Shown here: piece by piece, positions 41,380 to 51,172 of the stretch | Numbering within the stretch: position 1 is the first letter of the stretch | How the letters are laid out: each line of letters starts with the position of its first letter | NCBI RefSeq assembly: GCF_951230155.1 | Contig: NZ_CATNVD010000022.1 | Coordinates: forward strand, 1 to 64,000 | Reading direction: 5' to 3' | DNA length: 64,000 nt | Source of the DNA: Parablautia sp. Marseille-Q6255 | GTDB lineage: Bacteria > Bacillota > Clostridia > Lachnospirales > Lachnospiraceae | Made by a program: the position numbers and the translations under genes | Notes under the pieces: model-generated | Database searches by the model: none | Told to the model about the DNA's origin: nothing | Seen by the model: the letters and a program-made list of their open reading frames with translations, nothing else

Positions 41380-41450
41380 CTTATTTCTGCCGTCAGGCAT
41401 CATTTCAGAAATCCCAATGCTTTGTAATCCACAGACAAAGGGAAGTTTAC
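41380..41450 (+). repeat. dispersed hairpin repeat, copy 2
   Basis: Second copy of the element at 295-365, with the same ATTTCTG/CAGAAAT stem (41383-41389 and 41406-41412) and inner TGCC/GGCA. It lies in the 488-nt gap between rseP and recA, about 155 bp upstream of the recA promoter. Nothing else recognisable lies between 41357 and 41600. Confidence 0.7.
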
Positions 41451-41603
41451 TGTTTTGTAATTTGCTCTTGCTGCTTGACAAAGGAACTGAAAAGTGATAA
41501 TATGAGGATATGTAAAAATAATATGAGTATTTTTGAATGCCTGCAGGAAAGGCAGCAGATTCGATTTACGATATGAAGTTCAGAGAGATTTGCAAAGAAC
41601 CGC

Positions 41604-41632
41604 TTGACAATTATGCAGAAGTATACTAGGAT
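41604..41632 (+). promoter_or_regulatory. recA promoter
   Basis: TTGACA (41604-41609), a 17-nt spacer and TAGGAT (41627-41632), 44 nt before the recA start. Confidence 0.88.
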
Positions 41633-41645
41633 AAAGAAAGAAATA

Positions 41646-41659
41646 CGAACATTAGTTCG
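41646..41659 (+). promoter_or_regulatory. LexA (SOS) box of recA
   Basis: CGAAC-ATTA-GTTCG, a perfect palindrome that fits the Gram-positive LexA/DinR box GAAC-N4-GTTC. It lies just downstream of the expected transcription start, so LexA would block promoter clearance. Confidence 0.92.
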
Positions 41660-41675
41660 GTAAAGGAGAACAGAC

Positions 41676-42725
41676 ATGGGACAGGATGATAAGTTAAAAG
41701 CATTGGACGCTGCGCTTGCGCAGATTGAGAAGCAGTTTGGAAAAGGCTCTGTGATGAAGCTGGGTGATACCGGAGCCAATATGAATATAGAGACGGTTCC
41801 GACGGGCTCTTTGAGCCTTGACATTGCACTGGGGCTTGGCGGCGTACCAAAGGGACGTATCGTGGAGATCTATGGACCGGAGTCGAGCGGTAAGACGACA
41901 GTGGCTCTGCATATGGTAGCCGAGGTACAGAAGCGTGGCGGCATTGCAGGATTTATTGACGCAGAGCATGCGCTTGATCCTGTATATGCGAAAAATATCG
42001 GAGTGGATATTGACAATCTTTACATTTCGCAGCCGGACAATGGCGAGCAGGCGCTTGAGATTACTGAGACAATGGTACGCTCCGGAGCTGTAGACATCAT
42101 TATCGTTGACTCGGTAGCTGCTCTCGTACCAAAGGCAGAGATTGATGGAGACATGGGGGATTCTCACGTAGGACTCCAGGCGCGTCTGATGTCGCAGGCG
42201 CTGCGTAAACTGACCGGCGTGATCAGCAAGTCCAACTGCAGCGTGATCTTTATCAACCAGCTTCGTGAGAAGGTTGGTGTGATGTTCGGTAATCCTGAGA
42301 CGACGACAGGCGGCCGTGCGCTCAAGTTTTATTCGTCGATCCGCCTTGATGTCCGCCGTATCGAAGCGCTCAAGCAGGGCGGAGAGGTGATCGGGAACAG
42401 AACGCGCGTCAAGGTAGTGAAAAACAAGATCGCGCCTCCATTTAAGGAAGCAGAGTTTGACATCATGTTTGGAAAGGGCATTTCCCGCGAGGGAGATATT
42501 CTTGATCTTGCTGCAAACAATAATATCGTGAACAAGAGCGGCGCATGGTATGCTTACAACGGCGAAAAGATCGGTCAGGGACGGGAAAATGCAAAGCTGT
42601 ATCTGCGCGAGCATGCGGATGTTATGGCAGAGCTTGATCGAAAGGTGCGCGAGCAGTACGGTCTGATCGAAGCCCAGGAGGAGCCGGAGGCGGCGATCGT
42701 GCAGCCTGAGGGATCCGACGAATAA
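41676..42725 (+). CDS. recA: recombinase RecA
   Basis: A 349-residue RecA: strand exchange in homologous recombination and co-protease for LexA. Walker A is GPESSGKTT, preceded by [15 protein letters not shown]; further motifs are [42 protein letters not shown]. The C-terminus is acidic, as usual. AAAGGAG lies eight bases before ATG. Expression is predicted to be SOS-controlled by the LexA box. Confidence 0.99.
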   Translation: MGQDDKLKALDAALAQIEKQFGKGSVMKLGDTGANMNIETVPTGSLSLDIALGLGGVPKGRIVEIYGPESSGKTTVALHMVAEVQKRGGIAGFIDAEHALDPVYAKNIGVDIDNLYISQPDNGEQALEITETMVRSGAVDIIIVDSVAALVPKAEIDGDMGDSHVGLQARLMSQALRKLTGVISKSNCSVIFINQLREKVGVMFGNPETTTGGRALKFYSSIRLDVRRIEALKQGGEVIGNRTRVKVVKNKIAPPFKEAEFDIMFGKGISREGDILDLAANNNIVNKSGAWYAYNGEKIGQGRENAKLYLREHADVMAELDRKVREQYGLIEAQEEPEAAIVQPEGSDE

Positions 42726-42751
42726 ACGGTCTGAGAGGACGATTCGGTGAT

Positions 42752-43366
42752 ATGAGACAGATACAGGAGCTTCGAAAGCTGAGCGGGGGAAGATATCTTG
42801 TTGTTTTCGAGGATGGATCGTGTTTTCCATTATATGCGAAAGAGCTGGATGCGTTTTCCATACGCGAGGGCGGGACGCTTTCGGAGAAAGATTTTGAGAA
42901 GATCCAGGGCGAGCTGCTTACAAAGCGTGCAAAGCTGTGCGCGATGCATTTTCTGCAGCGGATGGATCGGACAGAGCAGCAGCTCCGGAAGAAGCTGGAA
43001 ACGCTTTTTTATCCGGCTGATGTTGTGGAAACGGCAGTTTCTTATGTAAAGAGCTATCACTACATTGATGATGTGCGCTATGCCGTCAGCTTTATGGAGT
43101 ACCGCAGAGAAGAAAAAAGTGTGCGGCGGATGGAGCAGGAGCTTCTGCAAAAGGGAATATCAAAAGAAACCTTTCGGGAAGCCCTGGCGCAGATAGAGAC
43201 GCCGGACGAGGAACAGCAGATCCGGCGCTGGCTGGACAAGAAGCATTACGCCAGCGTCTGCCAGGATCAAAAAGAGAGGGAGCGGATCTATCGTTTTCTT
43301 TTAAGAAAAGGCTACAGCTCTTCAGCAGTGAGACGTGCGATGGATATGGAATATTTGTATGAATAG
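42752..43366 (+). CDS. recX: regulatory protein RecX
   Basis: A 204-residue RecX, which binds RecA filaments and modulates their activity. Typical helical repeats are visible: ALHFLQRMDRTEQQL-type segments (here CAMHFLQRMDRTEQQLRKKL), YIDDVRYAVSFMEYRRE, and LLRKGYSSSAVRRAM near the end. It starts 26 nt after recA, the usual pairing, and probably shares the SOS-controlled transcript. Confidence 0.93.
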   Translation: MRQIQELRKLSGGRYLVVFEDGSCFPLYAKELDAFSIREGGTLSEKDFEKIQGELLTKRAKLCAMHFLQRMDRTEQQLRKKLETLFYPADVVETAVSYVKSYHYIDDVRYAVSFMEYRREEKSVRRMEQELLQKGISKETFREALAQIETPDEEQQIRRWLDKKHYASVCQDQKERERIYRFLLRKGYSSSAVRRAMDMEYLYE

Positions 43367-43396
43367 CTGAATGTTCCAAAACACAGACACAATTAC

Positions 43397-43425
43397 TTGA
43401 CATATATGACAAAACAGTATAAAAT
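43397..43425 (+). promoter_or_regulatory. rny promoter
   Basis: Consensus TTGACA (43397-43402), a 17-nt spacer and TAAAAT (43420-43425), just upstream of the GTG start region. Confidence 0.78.
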
Positions 43426-43472
43426 TGAGGTGTTGTCTAAGGACAATTAAAATTGAATAAGGAGGTGCTCCT

Positions 43473-45029
43473 GTGCCTGAAACAGTAATGCTGATTATTG
43501 CTGTTGCGATCACCCTGATCATTGCAGTACCGGTGTCTGCTCTGGTTGCTATTAACTACAGAAAAAATGTAGTTGAGGCAAAGCTTGGAAATGCAGATGA
43601 GAAAGCAAGACAGATCATCGATGATGCACTCAAGGTTGCAGAGACAAAAAAGCGTGAAGCACTTCTGGAAGCGAAGGAAGAATCTTTGAAGACGAAGAAT
43701 GAGTTGGACAAAGAGACGAGAGAACGCCGTACAGAATTGCAGCGCTATGAGAAGCGAGTATTATCAAAAGAAGAAAGTGTTGATAAGAAAGCTGACGCTC
43801 TGGAACGCAGGGAATCAGGGATTGCAGCGAAGGAAGACGAGCTAAAGAAGAAAAGCGCAGAAGTGGAAAAGCTTCGCGACCAGAGACTTCATGAACTCGA
43901 AAGAATTTCAGGACTTACCTCTGAACAAGCAAAAGAATATCTTTTAAAAACTGTTGAAGATGAAGTAAAGATTGACACTGCCAAGCTTTATAAAGAGCTT
44001 GAGAGCAGGGCAAAGGAAGAAGCAAACAAAAAAGCAAAGGAATACGTGGTCACAGCGATCCAGAAATGTGCTGCAGACCATGTTGCAGAAACTACGATTT
44101 CTGTGGTACAACTGCCAAATGACGAGATGAAGGGAAGGATTATCGGACGTGAAGGACGAAATATCCGTACCCTTGAGACGCTCACCGGAGTAGATCTGAT
44201 CATTGATGATACGCCGGAAGCAGTTATCTTGTCGGGCTTTGATCCGATCAGAAGAGAGGTTGCAAGGATTGCTCTTGAAAAGCTGATCGTGGATGGCCGA
44301 ATCCATCCGGCCAGAATTGAAGAAATGGTGGAGAAAGCACAAAAAGAAGTAGAGACGATAATCCGTGAGGAAGGAGAAGCCGCTACGCTTGAGGTTGGCG
44401 TACATGGCATCCATCCGGAACTGGTTCGTTTGCTTGGAAGAATGAAATACAGGACGAGCTATGGACAGAATGCGCTGAAACATTCGATCGAAGTAGCCCA
44501 GCTTTCCGGTCTGCTTGCCGGAGAGATCGGCGTAGATGTAAGAATGGCAAAGCGTGCCGGATTATTGCATGATATTGGCAAGTCCATCGACCATGAGATC
44601 GAAGGCTCCCATATCCAGATCGGAGCGGATCTTTGCAGAAAGTACAAAGAGTCTGCCACTGTGATAAATGCGGTAGAATCACATCATGGCGATGTTGAAG
44701 CGGAATCACTGATCGCCTGCATCGTGCAGGCTGCTGATACGATCTCGGCAGCCCGTCCGGGAGCGAGACGCGAGACGCTTGAAACATATACAAACAGATT
44801 AAAACAGTTAGAAGATATTACAAATACCTTTAAGGGTGTTGACAAATCATTTGCTATTCAGGCAGGTAGAGAGATTCGAGTTATGGTAGTTCCAGAGCAG
44901 GTCAATGATGCTGATATGGTACTTCTGGCAAGAGATATTTCAAAGCAGATTGAAGCAGAGCTTGAATATCCGGGTCAGATCAAGGTCAGTGTGATCCGCG
45001 AGAGCAGAGTAGTTGACTATGCAAAATAG
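43473..45029 (+). CDS. rny: ribonuclease Y
   Basis: A 518-residue membrane-anchored endoribonuclease that initiates mRNA decay. One N-terminal helix ([20 protein letters not shown]), a long coiled coil (about 30-200, rich in Lys/Glu), a KH RNA-binding domain ([17 protein letters not shown], then [17 protein letters not shown]), and an HD hydrolase domain with [20 protein letters not shown] 43473 follows AAGGAGG. Placement after recA/recX is common in Clostridia. It ends at a strong terminator. Confidence 0.97.
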   Translation: MPETVMLIIAVAITLIIAVPVSALVAINYRKNVVEAKLGNADEKARQIIDDALKVAETKKREALLEAKEESLKTKNELDKETRERRTELQRYEKRVLSKEESVDKKADALERRESGIAAKEDELKKKSAEVEKLRDQRLHELERISGLTSEQAKEYLLKTVEDEVKIDTAKLYKELESRAKEEANKKAKEYVVTAIQKCAADHVAETTISVVQLPNDEMKGRIIGREGRNIRTLETLTGVDLIIDDTPEAVILSGFDPIRREVARIALEKLIVDGRIHPARIEEMVEKAQKEVETIIREEGEAATLEVGVHGIHPELVRLLGRMKYRTSYGQNALKHSIEVAQLSGLLAGEIGVDVRMAKRAGLLHDIGKSIDHEIEGSHIQIGADLCRKYKESATVINAVESHHGDVEAESLIACIVQAADTISAARPGARRETLETYTNRLKQLEDITNTFKGVDKSFAIQAGREIRVMVVPEQVNDADMVLLARDISKQIEAELEYPGQIKVSVIRESRVVDYAK

Positions 45030-45055
45030 GCTTGGAAAAAGAAATAAGTAAGTAA

Positions 45056-45094
45056 AAAGAACCCTGTGGCCGGTTGTGTCCACAGGGTTCTTTT
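45056..45094 (+). terminator. terminator after rny
   Basis: AAGAACCCTGTGG pairs with CCACAGGGTTCTT around a 10-nt loop, followed by TTTTG. Confidence 0.92.
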
Positions 45095-45128
45095 GAAAAA
45101 ATATTAAAAAAATTAAGAAAATCCTCTG

Positions 45129-45157
45129 TTGATTAAATGGACGCTTCCTATTATACT
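45129..45157 (+). promoter_or_regulatory. promoter of the secreted hypothetical gene
   Basis: TTGATT (45129-45134), a 17-nt spacer and TATACT (45152-45157). Confidence 0.7.
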
Positions 45158-45194
45158 TTAAGAAGAACAGGAATACGTTCGGGAGATGATAATA

Positions 45195-45962
45195 ATGAAA
45201 AGAGTATTGAACGGTAAAAACATACATATGCTGATCATGGCAGCGGCGCTGGCCGCAGGGCTTTCTATAGGTTCTGGTGTGTCCGGCGGGACAGTTGCGC
45301 TGGCGGAAGAGGCTATGGGATATTTTGATGAGCAGGGTAACTGGATTGAGGAACCCCAGACAGGTATGGATGAGATGGCAGCTGACGTGCCTTCTGGAGA
45401 GTCTGTCGGACCCACAGAGGAGACAGCTTCAGATGGGGCGATAGAGATCATGGGCGAGGGCGCGGCAGATCAGGGCGCAGACGCCAGTGAGGCGGCGGAG
45501 ACAGAGCCTTCTCAGAGGACAGGGACTTATACAGTTGCGTCAGGATGGGCAGTAGATGATGCGGCAGGCACACAGGAGCAGACCGTGTACAAACAGGAGG
45601 GAAAGACAGGACAGGATCAAACCTCCACGATCACCTGCAGCTACATGGATACAGATTTTTCTGTACTGGAGTATGAGCAGCTTCGGGATATGCTCACAAA
45701 TAATCTGCTCTACAGCAATGTCAATGCGCAGCTTAGCTCCAGCGCGATCTATACGGATGCAAAGGACTATCTGTACATACTGATCGTAGACGACGCCTCG
45801 GCAGAGTATCGCGATATTTACTGCTATGTAGTTGGCGATTATCGCTGCTTCAGCGTACAGATCCAGGAATACCGTGCAGAGGCAGAGGAGCTTCGCGCTC
45901 AGAAGAAGCAGACACCGCAGGAGGTGGGGCAGAGCGTGGCAGAGGGCTTTGTCTGGAACTGA
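45195..45962 (+). CDS. secreted protein of unknown function
   Basis: A 255-residue exported protein. The N-terminus is MKRVLNGKN followed by a hydrophobic signal segment and a likely AxA-type cleavage at VALAEEA. Residues about 40-110 are Glu/Asp/Ala/Gly-rich and low complexity. The C-terminal 130 residues are more regular (VASGWAVDDAAG, YLYILIVDDASAEYRDIYCYVVGDYRCFSVQ), suggesting a small beta-rich domain exposed at the surface. No family recognised. GGGAG nine bases before ATG 45195 sets the start over ATG 45186. It is flanked by its own promoter and terminator. Confidence 0.75.
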   Translation: MKRVLNGKNIHMLIMAAALAAGLSIGSGVSGGTVALAEEAMGYFDEQGNWIEEPQTGMDEMAADVPSGESVGPTEETASDGAIEIMGEGAADQGADASEAAETEPSQRTGTYTVASGWAVDDAAGTQEQTVYKQEGKTGQDQTSTITCSYMDTDFSVLEYEQLRDMLTNNLLYSNVNAQLSSSAIYTDAKDYLYILIVDDASAEYRDIYCYVVGDYRCFSVQIQEYRAEAEELRAQKKQTPQEVGQSVAEGFVWN

Positions 45963-45981
45963 AACAACAAAAAAGCTTAAT

Positions 45982-46033
45982 AGACCGCTGCAGGATATAC
46001 CAGGAAAAGGTATATTTTGCAGCGGTATTTTGA
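45982..46033 (+). terminator. terminator after the secreted protein gene
   Basis: ACCGCTGCA plus TATACC pairs with GGTATA plus TGCAGCGGT with a small internal bulge, followed by ATTTTG. Confidence 0.75.
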
Positions 46034-46053
46034 GGGAAAAGAGGGAATGACAT

Positions 46054-46962
46054 ATGATCCAGGACATAGGGGCCGGCAGATACCACAATGAATACAAAAA
46101 TTGCAGACCGGATAAAAACAGTCAGGTGATATGCTGCCGCGGCAGAGAGATTTTTGTCGCAAAGCGGGAACAGGAGCCGACAGCTGAGGAGGAAAATGGG
46201 AAAGAGAAGGAGTGCGCATCAGAGATTACGTTTCCTTCCTATGATCAGGTGATCGCAGCATTCCCACAGCTTGAGGGGAAAGAGACGTATTTGTTTTCGA
46301 TTGATGAGGTGTCTTATTTTCTGTTTCGCGAGGAGAACGGGGAGGAGCTTGTCAGGCAGGCGCAGGAGGTCTTCCGGGGGTTTGGATGGGAACGGATGGA
46401 GCTGCTGCGCACGGCGTACCCGCGTGAGAGGGCATTTGCCGGTGTGACAGGCATGCAGCTTGCAAACTGGTATGCGGGGCACCGGTTTTGCCCGCAGTGC
46501 GGCACCAGGCTTTTGCACAGTGAAAAAGAGAGGATGCTTTTTTGTCCATCGTGCAGGCGGACAGAGTATCCGAAAATTTCTCCGGCAGTGATCGTGGGTG
46601 TGACAGACGGCGATGAGATCCTGCTGACGAAATATGCGGGAAGAGCTTTTACAAAATATGCGCTGATCGCCGGCTTTGCAGAGATAGGAGAGAGCATAGA
46701 GGATACCGTGCGCCGGGAGGTGATGGAGGAGGTTGGACTGAAGGTCAAAAACCTCCGCTATTATAAGAGCCAGCCCTGGTCTTTTTCCGATACGCTTTTG
46801 ATGGGATTTTTTGTGCAGGTCGATGGGGATCGCACCGTCCGGTTGGACAGGACAGAGCTTTCTGTCGCGACCTGGTGTAAAAGAGAAGATGTGCCGCAGG
46901 ATGACGGTCTTAGCCTGACGCGGGAAATGATGCGGGTATTTCGGGAGAATCGCAGGATATAA
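46054..46962 (+). CDS. nudC: NAD(+) diphosphatase / NADH pyrophosphatase (Nudix)
   Basis: A 302-residue NudC. Order: N-terminal domain, zinc ribbon FCPQCGTRLL...FCPSCRRTEYP (four Cys, about 149-172), then a Nudix domain with box GFAEIGESIEDTVRREVMEEVGL. The NADH-specific signature appears as SQPWSFSDTLLMGF. It hydrolyses NAD(H) to NMN(H) and AMP and can remove NAD caps from RNA. An acidic insertion at about 45-60 (KREQEPTAEEENGKEKE) is unusual. It ends near a terminator shared with the convergent glucosidase gene. Confidence 0.92.
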   Translation: MIQDIGAGRYHNEYKNCRPDKNSQVICCRGREIFVAKREQEPTAEEENGKEKECASEITFPSYDQVIAAFPQLEGKETYLFSIDEVSYFLFREENGEELVRQAQEVFRGFGWERMELLRTAYPRERAFAGVTGMQLANWYAGHRFCPQCGTRLLHSEKERMLFCPSCRRTEYPKISPAVIVGVTDGDEILLTKYAGRAFTKYALIAGFAEIGESIEDTVRREVMEEVGLKVKNLRYYKSQPWSFSDTLLMGFFVQVDGDRTVRLDRTELSVATWCKREDVPQDDGLSLTREMMRVFRENRRI

Positions 46963-47020
46963 GGAAACATCCGTCCGTGCACAGACTTATAAAATCTGAG
47001 ATCAGATTTGCTTGCAGAAG

Positions 47021-47057
47021 AAATCCTTCTGGAGTCACAGCTCCAGAAGGATTTTTG
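47021..47057. terminator. terminator overlapping the end of the alpha-glucosidase gene
   Basis: AAATCCTTCTGGAG pairs with CTCCAGAAGGATTT around the loop TCACAG, which contains the stop codon of the minus-strand gene. The T-run on the plus strand serves nudC. Confidence 0.85.
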
Positions 47058-48708
47058 CCTCATAGCTTCGCAGTGTCAGACATTCCTTTTTGGGGTCGAA
47101 AACGGTATCGGGATAATTTGACAGCAGCGTACGGAAGCGTTTAAATGGCAGTGCAGCCTCCTGAGGAGCGCTCTGATAATTGGCCAGAACAAGGATATTC
47201 TGCTGATCTGACTGACGCAGAAATGCCGTCAGATTTTTCTGCCCGGCAAGAAATGGCACCGTTTTCCCATAGACCAGCGTTTCTTTATAGCGGGAGTCCC
47301 TGCGCAGCGCGATCAGTTTTTTATAGTAGGACAGGACAGAGTTCTCGTCGGCAAGCTGCGAGGCGGCATTGATCGCAGTATAGTTTGGATTGACCGGCAG
47401 CCAGGGAGTGCCCTGCGTAAAGCCTGCCTGTGCGCCGTTCGTCCACTGCATCGGAGTGCGTGCATTATCCCGGCTGTATTTTGAAACCGCGGACAATGCT
47501 TCCTGATCGGACAGCCCCGCCTTTTTCGCAGTCTCATATTCAGCGAGTGTATTAATATCATCAATATCCTCAATGGAAGAAAAAACGGTGTTTTCCATAC
47601 CGAGCTCCTGCCCCTGATAGATAAACGGGATACCGCGCAGCATCAGACTGATGGTTGCGAGCATTTTTTTGCCCGTATCGTGGCATCCGTCTGCGGGCAG
47701 ATAATGACTGGCACCGCGCGGACCATCGTGGTTCTCTATGACATTGGCGTAAAAGCCGATCTCCTGTGCTTCTGCCTGTGATGTAAAAATGCACTGCTTG
47801 TAGTCTTCCGGGGTGATCGGTCTGTAGTCATAAAATCCGTTTGCACTGCTGCTAAAGCATACGGGGCGAAAATCAAACATAGTGGAGAAAAAGCCGTCCT
47901 CTCCGATGAAACTGCTGAGTTCCTCCGCTTTGGAGTGAAAGACTTCGCCAACGGTGAAGGCGTCGTATTTCTCAAAGGTTTGCTGACGCATTTCCTGAAG
48001 AAAAACGCCGATGCCGGAGGCTTCCTCCAGCATATTGTCGATCGAAGAAAGTCCGTCTGCACGGTCTGCCGGATAATCATGGAAAGGGAGCGCTTTTTTG
48101 ATGTTAATGATCGCGTCAATGCGAAAGCCGCCCAGGCCCTTTTCCAGCCACCAGTTGATATTTTTGTAGATCTCATTTCGGACCTCTGGATTTTCCCAGT
48201 TTAGATCGGGCTGCTTTTTATGAAAAACGTGCAGGTAGAGCCGGTCTGTTCCCGGGAGTCGATCCCAGCACGGACCGCCAAAATACGAACGCCAGTTGCA
48301 TGGAAGCTGTCCGTCATCCTTTTCCAGATAAAAATATTTCCCATATGGACCATCAGGATCAGCGATCGCTTTTTGGAACCAGATATGTTCATCGGAACAG
48401 TGGTTTACTACAAGATCCATCAAAATAGAAATGCCGCGTTTTTTTGCCTCAGCGATCAGCTCGTCCATATCTTCCATTGTACCGAAACGGGGATCGATCT
48501 GATAATAATCGGCAATATCATAGCCCTGATCGGCAAAAGGAGAGAGATAGACGGGAGACAGCCAGAGGATCTCGATGCCAAGATCCGCGAGGTAATCCAG
48601 TTTTTCAATGATCCCCCGGAGATCTCCGATCCCGTCTGCGTTTGTATCGTAAAAGCTCTTTGGGTAGATCTGATAAGCTACTTTATCGTGCCACCATTTT
48701 CTTTTCAT
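47035..48708 (-). CDS. GH13 alpha-glucosidase (oligo-1,6-glucosidase / dextran glucosidase type)
   Basis: A 557-residue cytosolic glycoside hydrolase family 13 enzyme that cuts alpha-glucosyl residues from short oligosaccharides. Motifs: VAYQIYPKSFYD, DGIGDLRGIIEKLDYL, region I DLVVNHCSDEH, region II GGFRIDAIINIKK with the Asp nucleophile, acid/base Glu in FTVGEVFH, and region IV ENHDGPR. Start 48708 is preferred since GGAAAGGA stands upstream; the open frame to 48786 lies within the neighbouring gene. No sugar transporter gene lies nearby. Confidence 0.93.
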   Translation of the reverse strand: MKRKWWHDKVAYQIYPKSFYDTNADGIGDLRGIIEKLDYLADLGIEILWLSPVYLSPFADQGYDIADYYQIDPRFGTMEDMDELIAEAKKRGISILMDLVVNHCSDEHIWFQKAIADPDGPYGKYFYLEKDDGQLPCNWRSYFGGPCWDRLPGTDRLYLHVFHKKQPDLNWENPEVRNEIYKNINWWLEKGLGGFRIDAIINIKKALPFHDYPADRADGLSSIDNMLEEASGIGVFLQEMRQQTFEKYDAFTVGEVFHSKAEELSSFIGEDGFFSTMFDFRPVCFSSSANGFYDYRPITPEDYKQCIFTSQAEAQEIGFYANVIENHDGPRGASHYLPADGCHDTGKKMLATISLMLRGIPFIYQGQELGMENTVFSSIEDIDDINTLAEYETAKKAGLSDQEALSAVSKYSRDNARTPMQWTNGAQAGFTQGTPWLPVNPNYTAINAASQLADENSVLSYYKKLIALRRDSRYKETLVYGKTVPFLAGQKNLTAFLRQSDQQNILVLANYQSAPQEAALPFKRFRTLLSNYPDTVFDPKKECLTLRSYEAKILLEL

Positions 48709-48725
48709 TTTATTTTCCTTTCCGT

Positions 48726-49442
48726 TTATAGAAATCTGGTATGGTTTGAGGATTCTTTTGCCGCAGTGTTTTGCAAAGCGATCCACAGAGTGAGAAAAAA
48801 CAGCGTACAGAAAACAGCGCTGACTGTGGACAGACTGCGGGTATATCTAGCTATGTTCCCGGCTTCCAGAATGGCATTCATATACAGTGGCTGTGCCAGT
48901 GTGCTCTCGGGCATCCCCGTGAAGGAGCTGTCAGGCGGGAGCCGGCGGATGATACAGAGGGACACAGCGATATACGTTCCTGCGAGCAGGATCAGGACCC
49001 CTGCATATTTTTGAATCCGTTTCTTGATACAAGAAGTATCTGACTGAAACGAAGCGCAGGGTCTTATGATGCGAAAATATAAAAACAAAATAACAGCGCT
49101 TCCAAATATAAGCGTATTTAGAGAGCTGGCCAGGAACAGGGCGCGGCTTTTTTGCAGCAGCAGACCGGTGAGCGCGTCAAAGCCTGTTTTTGCACAGGCT
49201 GCCGTCAGACCAAAGAGCAGGGAAGCGGTGAAAAGCGTTATCCGTCTGCCGGAACTGACTGCTGCGGCTTTTACGGCGCAGTACATAATACCGGTATACA
49301 GCGCCCATAAAAGGAAAGAGAGGAGGAAGGTTTTGTCGAAATGCGACCAGACCATATACGGGATACCTACCAGTGCTCTGGATAATATTCCGAAAAGAAC
49401 CGTTGTACATAGAACAATAAAATTCTCTCTTTTTTGCATCAT
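48726..49442 (-). CDS. integral membrane protein, unknown function
   Basis: A 238-residue protein with about six hydrophobic segments, including FIVLCTTVLFGILSRALVG, FLLSFLLWALYTGIMYCAV, LIFGSAVILFLYFRII and AVFCTLFFLTLWIALQ. No family recognised. GGAG seven bases before ATG 49442 supports the start. It ends 17 nt before the alpha-glucosidase start on the same strand, so the two are probably co-transcribed, but a functional link is only suggested by this. Confidence 0.72.
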   Translation of the reverse strand: MMQKRENFIVLCTTVLFGILSRALVGIPYMVWSHFDKTFLLSFLLWALYTGIMYCAVKAAAVSSGRRITLFTASLLFGLTAACAKTGFDALTGLLLQKSRALFLASSLNTLIFGSAVILFLYFRIIRPCASFQSDTSCIKKRIQKYAGVLILLAGTYIAVSLCIIRRLPPDSSFTGMPESTLAQPLYMNAILEAGNIARYTRSLSTVSAVFCTLFFLTLWIALQNTAAKESSNHTRFL

Positions 49443-49561
49443 TTCTGGACTCCTCTCTGACGGTTGAAACTGCCCTCTGGCGCTGCTGCTGTCCTCTTCT
49501 TTTTAAATTCCACGCTTTTTGCAGGCCGTTCATGAAGTGATCATATTGTACCATATTTGGC

Positions 49562-49590
49562 TTGAGTTCACCACCTGTTTGTAATATAAT
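49562..49590 (+). promoter_or_regulatory. promoter of the dipeptidase gene
   Basis: TTGAGT (49562-49567), a 17-nt spacer and perfect TATAAT (49585-49590). Confidence 0.82.
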
Positions 49591-49629
49591 ATGAGTGATT
49601 TGATCAGACAGGAAGGAATGTAATCTAAT

Positions 49630-51075
49630 ATGTATAAACAAAGGATTGATGAGTTTATTGACAGCAGGCGTGAAGAGATGCTTCGCGATCTGGAGATGCT
49701 TGTGCGGATTGACAGCCGCGCCGGAGAGGCCGCAGAGGGGAAGCCTTTTGGGGAAGGTCCGGCAGAGGCGCTTGCGGCGGCGCAGGAGCTGATGGAAAAA
49801 TATGGTCTGCGTACGACCAATTATGATAATTACGTAGTGACAGGAGATCTGTCCGATCAGGAGAAGGGACTTGACATCCTGGCACATCTGGATGTTGTTC
49901 CGGTGACAGATGACTGGACGGTGACGCAGCCGTTTGAGCCGAAGATCGTGGATGGACGTATTTACGGACGCGGCACAGCAGATGACAAGGGACCGGCGAT
50001 CGCGGCGCTGTATGCGATCCGCGCAGTCAGAGAGCTTGGGATACCGATGAAAAAAAGCGTTCGTCTGATCCTTGGTTCTGATGAAGAGTGCGGATCCGGC
50101 GATCTGAAGCATTATTACAGTATAGAGCAGGAGGCGCCGTATACCTTTACTCCGGATGCGGATTTTCCGGTGATCAATATTGAAAAGGGACGTCTGGAGG
50201 GGGAAATTGTCGCAGAGTTTTCCAATGGACTTCAGCTTCCAGGGGTTGTCAGCCTGACAAGCGGGGATAAGGCAAACGTAGTACCGCAGAAGGCACACTT
50301 TGTAGTTGCGGGCCTGGATGAGACTGTGATCGCTGAGACGGCAGCGCAGCTTGGCGGGCAGATCGGAGTATCCTTTTGCGTAAAGGCGGCAGATGAGAAA
50401 GAGGCGGAGGGCTTCGGACCGGAGGTGCCGGTGATTTCCGTAGATGTCAGAGGACAGGCGGCGCATGCGTCTACGCCGCAGGAGGGCAAAAATGCCCTGA
50501 CTGCCGCACTGCGCCTGATTTCGGAGCTCCCGCTTGCCGTGGATGAAGGGCAGCAGGCTCTTGATGCTTTAAATGAGCTTTTCCCTTATGAGGATACGTG
50601 TGCCAGAGCGCTTGGGGTTGCCTGTGAGGAGGAGCATTCCGGTGCACTGACGATGTGTTTCAGTATCCTTTCTTATACACCGCAGCGCATGTCGGGTACC
50701 TTTGATGCGCGGCTTCCGATCGGATGTACCGCAGAGAATACGCGGCAGCCGATCGCAGACAGGCTTGCGGAGCACGGGATCACTTTGAAGGATACGCCGA
50801 TGGTGCATCCGCACTGTGTACCCGGAGACTCTGATTTTGTAAAGATCCTGCTCGAAAGCTATGAGCGTTATACAGGGATTAAGGGAGAGCCGCTTTCTAC
50901 CGGCGGAGGAACTTACGTGCATAATCTGGAGCGCGGTGTGGCATTTGGCTGCATGACGCCGGAGGTTGACAATCACATGCACGGAGATGATGAGTTTATG
51001 GTGATCGATACGCTGATCATGAGTGCAAAGATATTTGCAGATGCGATCGTGCGGATCTGCAATGAGCTGGACTGA
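49630..51075 (+). CDS. M20 family dipeptidase (PepV-like)
   Basis: A 481-residue zinc metallopeptidase of the PepV/Sapep group, which cleaves dipeptides in the cytosol. Metal-site motifs: His-Asp in ILAHLDVVPV, bridging Asp in RGTADDKGPAIAALYA, catalytic Glu pair in SDEECGSGD, Asp in FTPDADFPVINIEKG, and the last His in TGGGTYVHNL. The lid/dimerisation-type insertion makes it longer than ordinary M20 enzymes, as in PepV. AGGAATG stands upstream of ATG, and the promoter is clear. Confidence 0.92.
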   Translation: MYKQRIDEFIDSRREEMLRDLEMLVRIDSRAGEAAEGKPFGEGPAEALAAAQELMEKYGLRTTNYDNYVVTGDLSDQEKGLDILAHLDVVPVTDDWTVTQPFEPKIVDGRIYGRGTADDKGPAIAALYAIRAVRELGIPMKKSVRLILGSDEECGSGDLKHYYSIEQEAPYTFTPDADFPVINIEKGRLEGEIVAEFSNGLQLPGVVSLTSGDKANVVPQKAHFVVAGLDETVIAETAAQLGGQIGVSFCVKAADEKEAEGFGPEVPVISVDVRGQAAHASTPQEGKNALTAALRLISELPLAVDEGQQALDALNELFPYEDTCARALGVACEEEHSGALTMCFSILSYTPQRMSGTFDARLPIGCTAENTRQPIADRLAEHGITLKDTPMVHPHCVPGDSDFVKILLESYERYTGIKGEPLSTGGGTYVHNLERGVAFGCMTPEVDNHMHGDDEFMVIDTLIMSAKIFADAIVRICNELD

Positions 51076-51172
51076 CCGGCGAAGACGGAGGACAGACGGC
51101 AGTGCGTTGGGGCGTGTGGCAGGCAGTACATGCTGCAGATAAGAAAACATACAGGTTAAAGGAGAATTAGCA

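Noticed and set aside
40285-41481. 398-codon open frame on the minus strand opposite rseP
   Set aside because: Composition is that of an antisense shadow and it runs through the rseP gene and its terminator; no supporting start site.
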